From the NCBI RefSeq assembly GCF_001942345.1, contig NZ_MKKI01000001.1, positions 94,987-158,986 of the forward strand: DNA of 64,000 bases. Reading direction: 5' to 3'. The DNA is from Corynebacterium sp. CNJ-954. GTDB lineage: Bacteria > Actinomycetota > Actinomycetes > Mycobacteriales > Mycobacteriaceae. Made by a program: the position numbers and the translations under genes. Position 1 is the stretch's first letter. Every line of letters starts with the position of its first letter. The notes under the pieces are model-generated. The model was not told where the DNA came from. It made no database searches and was given only the letters and a program-made list of their open reading frames with translations. Of the stretch, positions 9,650-17,755 are shown piece after piece.

Positions 9650-11151
9650 TGTCCGCTCCTTGCCACCGACGGTGAGTCACCGGATTCCTCACCTGTCAGC
9701 CATACGTCCGGTGCCCACCCGTCGTGGGTGGCGGCGTTATCCGGAGTTTCGGAGACTCCCGGGGCATCAGAAGTTTCCGATGGTTCTGACGAATCGTCCA
9801 CGGCAGCAGGATCCACCGCCGACGGAAAATCGGTCTCGTCAGGGGATGCGGTCTGATCCGCCCCGTCTCCCGCGGTGGCCGTTTCCGGGACATAGGTGCT
9901 CTTGTCGAACCCTTTCTCGGGGTCGACGGTGGAGGGTGCCGGGGTATCGGGTTCGTCCTGCTCCTCCGGTTCACACGGCTCCGGTTCATCAGGTTCGGGT
10001 TCACACGGTTCAGGTTCGGCGGCCTCCGGCACACATGGTTCCGGTTCGACGGGCTCAACGACGCAGTCTCCGCTCCCGTCCTCCACAGGCGTCTCAGGAG
10101 GACACAGGCTGACGTCGATGCCGCCCACGTCGATCAGTGACCCCGAGTTCTCGACGGCGATGTTCACCGCTCCTTCGACTGCCCCTCTGACCCACCCGCT
10201 GATCTCACCGGCGAGATCGGGCATGGTCACCACAGGAGGGCACGGCAACGACGGCGTCAACGAGGATCCCAGTCCTGCCGAGGCAACGGATGTCGCCGCG
10301 GCTGCGGCAGCACCTGACGTAGTCGCCGACGCGGGCTGTTGACCGGACGGCGGAGGACAGGATTCCACCGACGGCGCGGACGAGGCCCCGACCGTAGCCA
10401 CGTCCCGCGGTACAGGGGTGACATCACAGTCTGATGCGACGGCGTCCGGTGCCGGATCCGTGGCCAACGGGGTGCGGCACTGCCCCTCCTCGGCGGCGGG
10501 GAGACACTCGGTGATGGTGAGTTCCATACACTCACCCATCTGTGTGTTCCGTCCCTCCACCATGCTCCCGACACCGTCTGCGGCCGAGCAGAGTACCTGC
10601 ATGGCCGCCTCGAGCATCGCCTGCGCCGTGACCGGGTCGGTGGATTGCAGAGCCTTCGATGACCCGAACAACCCCATTGCGGTGGCGACAGCGCCGTCCA
10701 CGCACGCTTCGACTTCTCCGGTGCACAGGGACTGGATGGACTCGAGGACGCGGTCACAGCTCAGCAGCGCCTCATCCGCGTGCTCCACGGTCTCCTCGTG
10801 TTCTTCATGCTCATCGCTGCCGGCACCCAGTTTGTTGGCCAGTACACCTCCGCTGATTCCGACGACGTAGTCCCTCAACGTGGACAACACCTCGCCGACC
10901 ACACCTTTCTTCCCTCCTCCCTTCCCCGATTTTCCGCCGGACGACTCCTTCGGTTCTGTGCCGTCCGATGGGCCGTTGCCGTCGTCATCCCCGCCGCCGA
11001 GCGTCATACCGTCGGCGAATTCGACCAGTGTGGTGACTCCGGTGATGATCCAGGGGACGGCGGCGGGGAGGGCCCTGGTCACCGTGGTGCCCGCCTGATC
11101 GAGTTTGCTCACTGAGGCGGTGAGCCGCGCCTGGTCAGCCTGTACCGACAT
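9643..11151 (-). CDS. Unknown proline/glutamate/cysteine-rich protein, Rv3439c-like position
   Basis: The 502-residue protein has three regions: an N-terminal helical part (ADQARLTASVSKLDQAGTTV), a middle part with a Gly/Asp/Lys-rich low-complexity stretch followed by helices and several cysteines, and a C-terminal acidic tail with repeated EPEPC units. M. tuberculosis has an alanine/proline-rich gene (Rv3439c) at the same place beside glmM. The ATG at 11151 overlaps the stop of the upstream gene by one base (TGATG), indicating coupling; a GTG one codon earlier is also possible. There is no clear signal peptide, so any export would need a type VII or other non-Sec route. Function is unknown. 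Confidence 0.7.
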   Translation of the reverse strand: MSVQADQARLTASVSKLDQAGTTVTRALPAAVPWIITGVTTLVEFADGMTLGGGDDDGNGPSDGTEPKESSGGKSGKGGGKKGVVGEVLSTLRDYVVGISGGVLANKLGAGSDEHEEHEETVEHADEALLSCDRVLESIQSLCTGEVEACVDGAVATAMGLFGSSKALQSTDPVTAQAMLEAAMQVLCSAADGVGSMVEGRNTQMGECMELTITECLPAAEEGQCRTPLATDPAPDAVASDCDVTPVPRDVATVGASSAPSVESCPPPSGQQPASATTSGAAAAAATSVASAGLGSSLTPSLPCPPVVTMPDLAGEISGWVRGAVEGAVNIAVENSGSLIDVGGIDVSLCPPETPVEDGSGDCVVEPVEPEPCVPEAAEPEPCEPEPDEPEPCEPEEQDEPDTPAPSTVDPEKGFDKSTYVPETATAGDGADQTASPDETDFPSAVDPAAVDDSSEPSETSDAPGVSETPDNAATHDGWAPDVWLTGEESGDSPSVARSGQW

Positions 11152-11468
11152 CACCGTCCCTCCCCTGTGCTCAGCGTGCGCTGTGACTCCCGCTCCGTGT
11201 CAGACACCGCGGTCAACGTGCCTGCTGCGTTCTCCAATCCGCGGTGCAGCCGGTCGATGTGGGCCAGACGTACCTCATGAGCACGTCGCCGCACGTCCAC
11301 CAGCCGAGCAGCCTGTTCACCGAGACCACGCCCGTAGCTCTCAGCCGTCCGACGCGGTGCATCCGCCCGGATCCTCTCCTGCCTCACCCCTACCGTGGTG
11401 AATGCCTCTGACAGTGCCGACTGCGCAGCGTCGACATCCACCCCGAGTCTGCTGATATCCGGTGCCAT
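11151..11468 (-). CDS. Unknown 105-residue helical protein, Rv3440c-like position
   Basis: The protein begins MAPDISRLGVDVDAAQSAL and is almost wholly alpha-helical by composition, rich in Ala, Arg and Glu. Its length and two-helix look resemble WXG100-size ESX proteins, but there is no WXG motif. The ATG at 11468 was chosen because a purine-rich ribosome site (AAGGGGG) precedes it; an upstream start would add a non-conserved leader. It is the first gene of a three-gene operon downstream of the element at 11574-11601. Rv3440c in M. tuberculosis holds the same position. Membership of the ESX-4 system is inferred from context. Confidence 0.68.
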   Translation of the reverse strand: MAPDISRLGVDVDAAQSALSEAFTTVGVRQERIRADAPRRTAESYGRGLGEQAARLVDVRRRAHEVRLAHIDRLHRGLENAAGTLTAVSDTERESQRTLSTGEGR

Positions 11469-11573
11469 GGGCACGCCCCCTTCATCTCTCCGGTGACGGA
11501 GCACCGGCCATTGCCGCCGCTACCGTCACGCGCCATCACATGTCAGCGACCTGTTCATCGGTCCGTGACAAGA

Positions 11574-11601
11574 GAGACTCACCGGAGTACGGAAAGGTTC
11601 C
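11574..11601 (-). promoter_or_regulatory. ECF-sigma-like promoter upstream of the unknown operon
   Basis: On the minus strand the element reads GGAAC, 18 bases, then GTCTC. It is nearly identical to the element at 15051-15078 in front of esxB, including the spacer length. It lies about 105 bases upstream of the start at 11468. GGAAC-N16..19-GTY is the general form of actinobacterial ECF-sigma promoters; an activator site is the alternative. Confidence 0.6.
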
Positions 11602-11631
11602 CTCCCCCGGGGGAACCATGCACGGTCGCGC

Positions 11632-12977
11632 CTAGCCTTCGGCGACGACGACTGCCGCGAGCCGTCCGGCGACCTGCTTGGCCTCCGCAGATGTCGGTGC
11701 TTCCACCATCACCCGGTAGACCTGCTCGGTGCCGCTGGGACGCAACAGGACTCGGCCCGTGTCACCGAGTTCGGCCTCCGCTTCCTCTATGGCCTGACGA
11801 ACGACCTCGGAGGTGTGGATCCGCTCCTTCTCTTCCACGGGAACGTTGATGAGGGTCTGCGGGAGCACCGTCATCACGTCGGCCAGTTCCCGCAATGACT
11901 TCCCGGTATCCGCCATCCTCGCCATCAGACGCAGACCGGTGAGGGTACCGTCGCCCGTCGTCGCATGTGACGGGATCACGATATGACCGGACTGTTCCCC
12001 TCCCAGGGAGAAGTCATTGGCCATGAGGTCCGCCAGCACGTAGCGGTCACCGACCTTGGTACGGCGCAGGGTGATGTCATGTTCCTTCATCGCCAGCGTC
12101 AAACCGAGGTTGGACATCACCGTTGCCACGAGGGTGTTCTTACGCAGCTCGCCCGACTCTTTCATGTCCACGGCGAGAATCGCCATGATCTGATCGCCGT
12201 CGATCACCTTTCCTTCAGAGTCCACGGCGAGGCACCGGTCCGCGTCCCCGTCATGGGACAGCCCCAGGTCCGCATGATGGTCGAGGACCGCCTGCTGGAT
12301 GACCTCGATGTGTGTCGATCCGCAGTTGTCGTTGATGTTGAAGGAGTTCGGGGAGTTGTGGATTGCGACCACCTCCGCACCGGCGGCCTCGTAGGCCATA
12401 GGGGCGGCGAGACTGGCGGCGCCGTTCGCGCAGTCGACAACCACCCGGATACCGTCCAACGGCCGCGGCGCGGCATCCTGGAGGTGGAAGAGGTACCGCT
12501 CCAGGGCGTCGCCGGACTCCTCGATGACCCGGCCGATCGCAGCTCCGGTGGGACCCTGTTCCTCCAGTTCGAGCATGGCCGACTCGATCTCGTCCTCCAC
12601 GGAGTCATCGAGTTTCCGTCCACCTGCGGCGAAGAACTTGATGCCGTTGTCGGGCATCGGATTGTGTGACGCGGAGATCATCACGCCCATGTCCGCGCCG
12701 TAGTCGTCGGTGAGGAACGCGACCGCCGGTGTCGGGAGGACACCGACGTTCAGCACATCGACGCCCTGGGACGCCATCCCGGCGGACAGTGCACCTGCCA
12801 GCATCTCGCCCGACACGCGCGGGTCACGACCGATGACCGCCGTGGGACGGCGCTGCGACCCCTGCCCCGTCGTCGTGAGGACACGCGCGGCGGCTGCCCC
12901 CAGCCGCAGTGCCAGTGGTGCCGTCAGCGACCTGTTGGCGAGGCCCCTCACCCGTCCGTACCGAAAAGTCTGCTCAT
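11632..12977 (-). CDS. glmM: Phosphoglucosamine mutase GlmM, apparent one-base frameshift near the start
   Basis: GlmM converts glucosamine-6-phosphate to glucosamine-1-phosphate for UDP-GlcNAc. The active-site serine loop [15 protein letters not shown] and the sugar-binding GGEQSGH loop are intact. The conserved N-terminus MSRLFGTDG is read from the ATG at 12977, but the next codon becomes TGA. The rest, starting [10 protein letters not shown], is in the neighbouring frame. One missing G in the run at 12951-12954 (minus-strand GGGG read as GGG) explains this. A GTG at 12951 would give a 439-residue protein without the conserved first nine residues. The gene is normally essential, so a sequencing or assembly error is the likely cause. 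A -10 box 8 bases before the ATG supports the upstream start. Confidence 0.93.
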
Positions 12978-12985
12978 GGAGTGCC

Positions 12986-12991
12986 AGTCTA
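12986..12991 (-). promoter_or_regulatory. Candidate leaderless -10 box for glmM
   Basis: TAGACT ends 8 bases before the ATG at 12977. This supports the 12977 start over the downstream GTG. Confidence 0.5.
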
Positions 12992-13026
12992 GACCGTCAT
13001 GCCCCCAACTCCCCCAAACGACAGGC

Positions 13027-13068
13027 AACGCCGCCCCGCCCACACAGAGTGTGGGACGGGACGGCGTT
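13027..13068 (-). terminator. Hairpin terminator after rplM-rpsI
   Basis: A long GC-rich stem of about 19 base pairs with a 3-base loop, with mismatches, runs from AACGCCG to CGGCGTT. It lies 52 bases past the rpsI stop and before glmM. No U-run follows it. Confidence 0.75.
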
Positions 13069-13119
13069 GTCGTGCACGGCAACGGGGCCGTGCGGCAGTC
13101 GAGCGAAGACCCGTATGGG

Positions 13120-13668
13120 TCAGCGCTTGGAGTACTGCGGCGCGCGACGGGCCTTGTGCAGACCAGCCTTCTTGCGCTCCACGGCGCGGGCGTCGCGGGT
13201 GAGGAAGCCGGCCTTCTTCAGCTCGGAGCGCTCCTCCGGGTTGTACTTGTTCAGGGCCCGGGAGATGGCGAGACGCATCGCACCGGCCTGACCCGACGGG
13301 CCACCGCCCTTGAGGTTGACCTGGAAGTCGAACTGGTTCTCGCGCTCGAGCAGGACGAGCGGAGCCTTGATCAGCTGCTGGTGCAGCTTGTTGGGGAAGT
13401 ACTCCTCCAGGGTGCGACCGTTGCAGGTGAACTGGCCGGAGCCCTGCACCATGCGGATACGGACGACGGCTTCCTTGCGGCGACCGACGGTCTGGATCGG
13501 GCCGTCGAAGACAGTGGGGGCGGCGACGAAATCGTCACCCTCGGCGTCCTCGGACACCTCGGCGATGGAGTCACCGATGCTGGCGACGAATTCCTCGTTC
13601 ACGGCGTCGGTGGCGGCCAGGACCTCTTCGTCCACGGACTCGGCCTCGTAGTTCTCGTTGTCGGTCAC
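13120..13668 (-). CDS. rpsI: 30S ribosomal protein S9
   Basis: S9 contacts tRNA in the P-site of the small subunit. The core from [18 protein letters not shown] to the basic tail [11 protein letters not shown] is typical, including the SKR end that reaches the P-site tRNA. An acidic N-terminal extension of about 50 residues precedes it, as in other corynebacteria and mycobacteria. The GTG start overlaps the rplM stop (GTGA), so the two are translationally coupled. Confidence 0.97.
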   Translation of the reverse strand: MTDNENYEAESVDEEVLAATDAVNEEFVASIGDSIAEVSEDAEGDDFVAAPTVFDGPIQTVGRRKEAVVRIRMVQGSGQFTCNGRTLEEYFPNKLHQQLIKAPLVLLERENQFDFQVNLKGGGPSGQAGAMRLAISRALNKYNPEERSELKKAGFLTRDARAVERKKAGLHKARRAPQYSKR

Positions 13669-14107
13669 TGTTCCACCTTCTTGATCTCGTAGGACTCGGG
13701 CTTCTGAGCCGCAAAGGGGTGCTCGGAGCCGGCGAAGACGCGGAGCTTCTTGGCGGACTCGCGGTTGAGCCGGTTGTGCGGCATCATGCCGACGATGGCG
13801 TCGGCGACGACGCGCTCCGGGTGCAGCTCCATGGAGCGACCCAGGGACATCGTCTTGAGGCCGCCCGGGTAACCGGAGTGGCGGTAACGGAACTCACGGT
13901 CCCGCTTGTTGGACGAGATGTGAACCTTGTCCGCGTTGATGATGATGACGTTGTCACCACAGTCGACGTTCGGGGCGTAGATCGGCTTGCCCTTGCCGCG
14001 CAGCAGGTCTGCTGCGTGGGTGGCGAGACGACCCAGGACCACGTCATTGGCGTCGATGACGTACACTTACGGGTCAGGTCACCGCTCTTCGGGTGGAAAG
14101 TAGTCAT
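13665..14107 (-). CDS. rplM: 50S ribosomal protein L13, apparent one-base frameshift near the start
   Basis: L13 is an early-assembly large-subunit protein. The ATG at 14107, with Shine-Dalgarno AAGGAG six bases upstream, reads [14 protein letters not shown], the normal L13 N-terminus. The remainder, [21 protein letters not shown] to the end, is in the adjacent frame. The conserved tryptophan codon TGG between the two parts is read here as TG near 14064-14065, so one G is missing. A GTG at 14066 could start a 133-residue product without the N-terminal 14 residues, but it has no ribosome site. Because L13 is normally essential, a base-call error is more likely than a real mutation. Confidence 0.93.
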
Positions 14108-14302
14108 GTATGACTCCTTGGTCTTCATGGAACTGCCAGCCGGAAGACCCCTCGGTCCCGGAAAACACCGGGAGAGGTGCCCGCAGCGGCCGGTGGGGAC
14201 CTGCGGGCCGACCACCGATGTGCCGTGACACGGACATGGATGATCGCAACCTGATCGAGGTTACCGGATGTGCACCTCCCGGGCAAAGTCAGCCGACGAC
14301 GA

Positions 14303-14338
14303 TGCCGTCGCCCTTCCCCGGAGGGAACGGCGACGGCA
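14303..14338 (-). terminator. Hairpin terminator after esxB-esxA
   Basis: A perfect 10-base outer stem (TGCCGTCGCC / GGCGACGGCA) and a 5-base inner stem (TTCCC / GGGAA) lie just downstream of the esxA-like gene (ends at 14369) and before rplM. Confidence 0.75.
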
Positions 14339-14368
14339 CACGCGCGACGCAGGACGGACGAGCCGGCG

Positions 14369-14650
14369 TCAGGCCCAGCTGTTCGCTGCGCTGGTGTTGA
14401 TCTGACTCATGCGGGAATTGGCGTTGTCCACGGCCCTGGCGATGGTCTGCAGCACCTGGTTGAGTTCCTCGGCAGCAGCGTCCCACCGCTTCTGTGCCGT
14501 CTGGTATGCCGTGGCGCTCTCCCCCTCCCATTCCGCCACCATCGGGGCGATGTCTCCCTTGAGTTGGTCGAGCATGCCGTTGATGTTGCGGTTGGTGGCG
14601 TGGATGTCGGCGGAGGCCTGGGCGATGTGGCCGAAGTCGTATTTGATCAC
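14369..14650 (-). CDS. WXG100 family protein, EsxA-like (ESX-4)
   Basis: The protein is 93 residues with two predicted helices and a central W41-E-G43 turn, the WXG100 signature. Such proteins form helical-hairpin pairs and are exported by type VII secretion systems. It corresponds in position to esxT/esxU of the mycobacterial ESX-4 locus beside rplM. The start is a GTG at 14650 with the ribosome site AAGGA eight bases upstream. It lies 41 bases after its presumed partner esxB-like gene in the same operon. Confidence 0.9.
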   Translation of the reverse strand: MIKYDFGHIAQASADIHATNRNINGMLDQLKGDIAPMVAEWEGESATAYQTAQKRWDAAAEELNQVLQTIARAVDNANSRMSQINTSAANSWA

Positions 14651-14691
14651 GGTGTCATTCCTTCAGAGGTGTGTCGGTGGCGGTGGGGCGG

Positions 14692-14976
14692 TCAGCGGAA
14701 TGCCGCGATGTTGTCGTCCTCGACCTGCTGGAAGGCCCGGGCGTTGCCGCGGATGTTCTCCGAGATGCCGTCGAGTGCCTGCCTCAGTTCCTGTGCGGAC
14801 TCGCGCCACCGGACCATGAGATTGGCGAATGCCACCTGGGCATCACCCTTCCACGCCCCCGCGACACCGTCGACGGTGCCCTGCAGCCGGGACAACTCGG
14901 ACTGCACCTGGTCGTTGACCGTGTCGACTTTTCCCGCCGTGGCCTGCATGACCTCGGTTGTTGTTCTGAAGCTCAT
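14692..14976 (-). CDS. WXG100 family protein, EsxB-like (ESX-4)
   Basis: The protein is 94 residues with the turn W42-K-G44 between two helices. It is the first gene of the esx pair and probably forms a heterodimer with the downstream WXG100 protein. The C-terminal helix ends ARAFQQVEDDNIAAFR; a clear YxxxD/E export motif is not seen. The ATG at 14976 has a purine-rich GGGAGGG four bases upstream. The ECF-like promoter element at 15051-15078 lies about 74 bases before it. Confidence 0.9.
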   Translation of the reverse strand: MSFRTTTEVMQATAGKVDTVNDQVQSELSRLQGTVDGVAGAWKGDAQVAFANLMVRWRESAQELRQALDGISENIRGNARAFQQVEDDNIAAFR

Positions 14977-15050
14977 GGGTCCCTCCCCTGTTGATGTCTC
15001 TGGACTCTGTATGCCGCTCCCCGGGCGTATGCCGGAGACGTCACCGTAGA

Positions 15051-15078
15051 GAGACTCACCGGGTACAGGAAAGGTTCC
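15051..15078 (-). promoter_or_regulatory. ECF-sigma-like promoter upstream of esxB-esxA
   Basis: On the minus strand GGAAC and GTCTC are separated by 18 bases. The same element with the same spacing stands before the unknown operon at 11574-11601. The flanking bases (an extra G before GGAAC, and CCGGTGA before GTCTC) are also conserved. Confidence 0.62.
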
Positions 15079-15105
15079 CCGGCCTGTGTCGGGAGCTCGA
15101 CCGAC

Positions 15106-15828
15106 CTACTCCAACAGGGCGCGGTAGGCGGTGGAGATATGGTCGGCCATCTGCTCTCCGGCAGAGTCGGCGGCCCCGTCCTCGACTGCCGTGAGGATCG
15201 CCTTGTGTTGTTCACGCAGGGTGTCCGCCACCGACTCCCAGTCCTCCTGACTCCGGAAACCCTTCAGAATCGGCACCCGGAGGGACTCGCGGATCGCCTG
15301 GGTCATGTCCGCGAAAAGGCGGTTTCCCGCGCCATGCGCCAGCGCGATATGGAACCGGGTGTCGGCGTCGTTGAACTCCTCGCGGGAGACCCCGGCCCGA
15401 TCCATCTCCGCCACGGCGGCGCGCATACCGGCAACGGCCTCGGCGTCCTGCTCCACCGCTGCGAGCCGGGCACTCTCGACTTCAAGAATGGTGCGCGTCT
15501 GCACCACCTCCGCCAGTCCGAAGTTGGACAGTGCGACATGCAGTCGCAGGAACCTGGACAGCGCCTCCGACGGCATCGCCGCGATGAACGTCCCCGCCTT
15601 GTGGCCGGAACCGACGTTGGACTCCAGCACCCCCTGCCCCTCGAGAACCCTGATCGCCTCACGGACGGCCGCCCTGCTGACCTGCAGCTGTTCGGAGAGG
15701 GTCCGTTCCGCCGGAAGAAGGTCACCGACGTGGAGCGTGCCGGAGAGGATCTGGTTCTCGATGGCGTCGACGACCATCTGGTGAGTCCGGATGCGGGGGA
15801 CCGGTGTCCAGGCAGGTTCGTCAGTCAT
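15106..15828 (-). CDS. lldR: LldR-type FadR/GntR regulator of L-lactate utilisation
   Basis: The 240-residue protein has an N-terminal GntR winged helix-turn-helix (residues about 18-75, with LPAERTLSEQLQVSRAAVREAI) and a C-terminal all-helical FCD ligand domain (metal-ligand pattern around FNDADTRFHIALAHGAGN). It is divergent from lldP. In C. glutamicum LldR represses lldP-lldD and L-lactate releases it, with operator TNGTNNNACNA. Two exact matches flank lldP here. The role is inferred from family and these sites. Confidence 0.9.
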   Translation of the reverse strand: MTDEPAWTPVPRIRTHQMVVDAIENQILSGTLHVGDLLPAERTLSEQLQVSRAAVREAIRVLEGQGVLESNVGSGHKAGTFIAAMPSEALSRFLRLHVALSNFGLAEVVQTRTILEVESARLAAVEQDAEAVAGMRAAVAEMDRAGVSREEFNDADTRFHIALAHGAGNRLFADMTQAIRESLRVPILKGFRSQEDWESVADTLREQHKAILTAVEDGAADSAGEQMADHISTAYRALLE

Positions 15829-15908
15829 GGTCTTTTTCTACCATGTCCCCCCGGCTGTGGAGTGGACAGGAAAATGTCTTGACCGCAAAACTTGACGTGA
15901 TCTACGCT

Positions 15909-15921
15909 GTGGTCTGACCAC
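15909..15921. promoter_or_regulatory. LldR operator upstream of lldP
   Basis: GTGGTCTGACCAC is a perfect palindrome around one central base and contains TGGTCTGACCA, which fits the C. glutamicum LldR motif TNGTNNNACNA. It lies in the lldR-lldP intergenic region, 68 bases before lldP. A second, looser GTGGTC...GACCAC repeat follows immediately. Confidence 0.82.
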
Positions 15922-15988
15922 TGATGTGGTCAGCATCACGACCACGTGACGCACGCCTCCACGTCCCCACACCATCCACGAGGACATC

Positions 15989-17674
15989 ATGAGTTCCACT
16001 TACCTGCCCGATCTCGCGCCAGTCGCGGACAACCTGTTCCTGTCGTCACTGGTAGCACTCCTCCCCCTCATCACGGTGTTCGTCACGCTCGGCGTCCTAC
16101 GGTGGCGCGCCCACTGGGCAGGTCTCGCCGCCCTCGCCGTATCTCTCGTCATCGCCGTCAGCGTGTACGGCATGCCCGCCAACCTGGCCGGACTCTCAGC
16201 GACACAAGGGGCGGTCTTCGGACTGTTCCCGATCATGTGGATCGTCGTGTCCGCGATCTGGTTCTACGAAATCACCGTTCGCTCGGGCCGGTTCCTCGAC
16301 CTGCGCGCCGTCATCGACCGGATCTCGGACGACCCTCGGATCCAGGCGATCCTCATCGCCTTCTGTTTCGGCGGCATGCTCGAGGCCCTCGCCGGTTTCG
16401 GCGCGCCTCTGGCCATCACCGGCGTCATGCTGCTTGCCGTCGGTTTCGCCCGCATGCGCGCGGCTGTCGCCGTTCTGGTTGCGAACACCGCGCCAGTGGC
16501 TTTCGGCGCTATCGCGACCCCCATCATCACCGCAGGTGCGCTGACCGGCATCGACTACGAGCACATCGGCAGCATCGTCGGTCGACAGACGCCGTTCATC
16601 GCCGTGGTTGTTCCGCTCTTCCTCTGCCTCCTGGTCGACGGCAGAAGGGGCCTGAAACAGTGCTGGCCGATCGCGCTGACCATCGGTGCGGTCTTCGCCG
16701 TGGTGCAGTTCGTGGCCGCCAACTACGTTTCCGTCGAGCTCACGGACATCATCTCGGCGTTGTGCGGCCTCGCCGTCGCCGTGATCATGCTCCGGTTCTG
16801 GCGTCCTGAAGGCACGGCCGAGGCCCGGCAACGGCTCCTCACCGAACGACATCGCGAAGAGGAGGCCGGCGAGGTGCAGGACGTGGCCAGTACGTCCTCC
16901 GAGGCTGAGACCACCACCCGCGAGCTGACCACCTCACGTACCGTGATGGCACTGTTCCCCTACCTGCTTGTCATCGTGATCTTCTCAATCGCCAAACTGT
17001 GGGATCCCGTCAAAGACTTCCTGGCCTCCACCGATCTCACGCTCGCCTGGCCCGGGCTCGACGGCCATGTGCTGACCGCCGAGGGGGACGTCTCGACGGC
17101 CACCGTCTACGGCTTTCCCTGGCTGTCCTCACCGGGAACCCTGCTCCTGATCACCGGTGTGATCGTGGCCGCGGTGTACCGGGTCTCCCCGGCAGTCGCA
17201 GCCCGGGCCTACTGGGAGAACCTGGTGAAGATGCGTTTCTCGATCCTCACCGTCGCCGCGGTGCTGTCCCTGGCGTACGTGATGAACCAGTCCGGCCAGA
17301 CGATCACCATCGGTCACTGGATCGCGGGCGCTGGTGCCGCTTTCGCATTCTTCGCTCCGGTACTCGGGTGGCTCGGCACCGCGGTGACCGGCTCGGACAC
17401 CAGCGCGAACGCCCTGTTCGCCACGCTGCAGCAGACCGCCGCCACTCAGGCGGACCTGGACCCCGCACTGATGGTGGCGTCCAATACCTCTGGTGGTGTC
17501 GTCGGGAAACTCGTCAGTCCGCAGAACCTCACCATTGTCGCCACCGCCGTGGGCCTGGCCGGCCGCGAATCGGAGATCCTCCGGAAAGTGATGTGGTGGA
17601 GTCTCGGCATGCTGGTGGCGATCTGCGTGATCAACGGTCTCCAGGCCACCGTCCTGCAGTGGATGCTGCCCTGA
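15989..17674 (+). CDS. lldP: L-lactate permease LldP
   Basis: This 561-residue integral membrane protein belongs to the LctP lactate permease family, which takes up lactate with protons. Many hydrophobic segments are visible (for example LVALLPLITVFVTLGVLRW near the N-terminus), with the family runs FCFGGMLEALAGFGAP and VTGSDTSANALFATLQ. The ATG at 15989 follows a GAGGA ribosome site. It is transcribed with lldD, with operators for LldR on both sides. Unusually, the unit lies inside an ESX-4 locus. Confidence 0.94.
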   Translation: MSSTYLPDLAPVADNLFLSSLVALLPLITVFVTLGVLRWRAHWAGLAALAVSLVIAVSVYGMPANLAGLSATQGAVFGLFPIMWIVVSAIWFYEITVRSGRFLDLRAVIDRISDDPRIQAILIAFCFGGMLEALAGFGAPLAITGVMLLAVGFARMRAAVAVLVANTAPVAFGAIATPIITAGALTGIDYEHIGSIVGRQTPFIAVVVPLFLCLLVDGRRGLKQCWPIALTIGAVFAVVQFVAANYVSVELTDIISALCGLAVAVIMLRFWRPEGTAEARQRLLTERHREEEAGEVQDVASTSSEAETTTRELTTSRTVMALFPYLLVIVIFSIAKLWDPVKDFLASTDLTLAWPGLDGHVLTAEGDVSTATVYGFPWLSSPGTLLLITGVIVAAVYRVSPAVAARAYWENLVKMRFSILTVAAVLSLAYVMNQSGQTITIGHWIAGAGAAFAFFAPVLGWLGTAVTGSDTSANALFATLQQTAATQADLDPALMVASNTSGGVVGKLVSPQNLTIVATAVGLAGRESEILRKVMWWSLGMLVAICVINGLQATVLQWMLP

Positions 17675-17698
17675 CGCGTAACCTCGACAACAGACAGA

Positions 17699-17713
17699 TG
17701 TGGTCAGACCACA
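17699..17713. promoter_or_regulatory. Second LldR operator, between lldP and lldD
   Basis: TGTGGTCAGACCACA is a perfect 7-base inverted repeat around a central A. It matches the operator upstream of lldP and lies 42 bases before the lldD start. Confidence 0.8.
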
Positions 17714-17755
17714 GATAACAGGCGACAGTCCCCGACAACGACAAGGAAAATGACC

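Noticed and set aside
13665..14066. rplM starting at the GTG at 14066
   Set aside because: It lacks a ribosome site and the conserved N-terminus, which is present just upstream in the other frame.
17750..17755. lldD starting at the first ATG (17750)
   Set aside because: Only two bases separate it from the AAGGA site; the ATG at 17756 has normal spacing.
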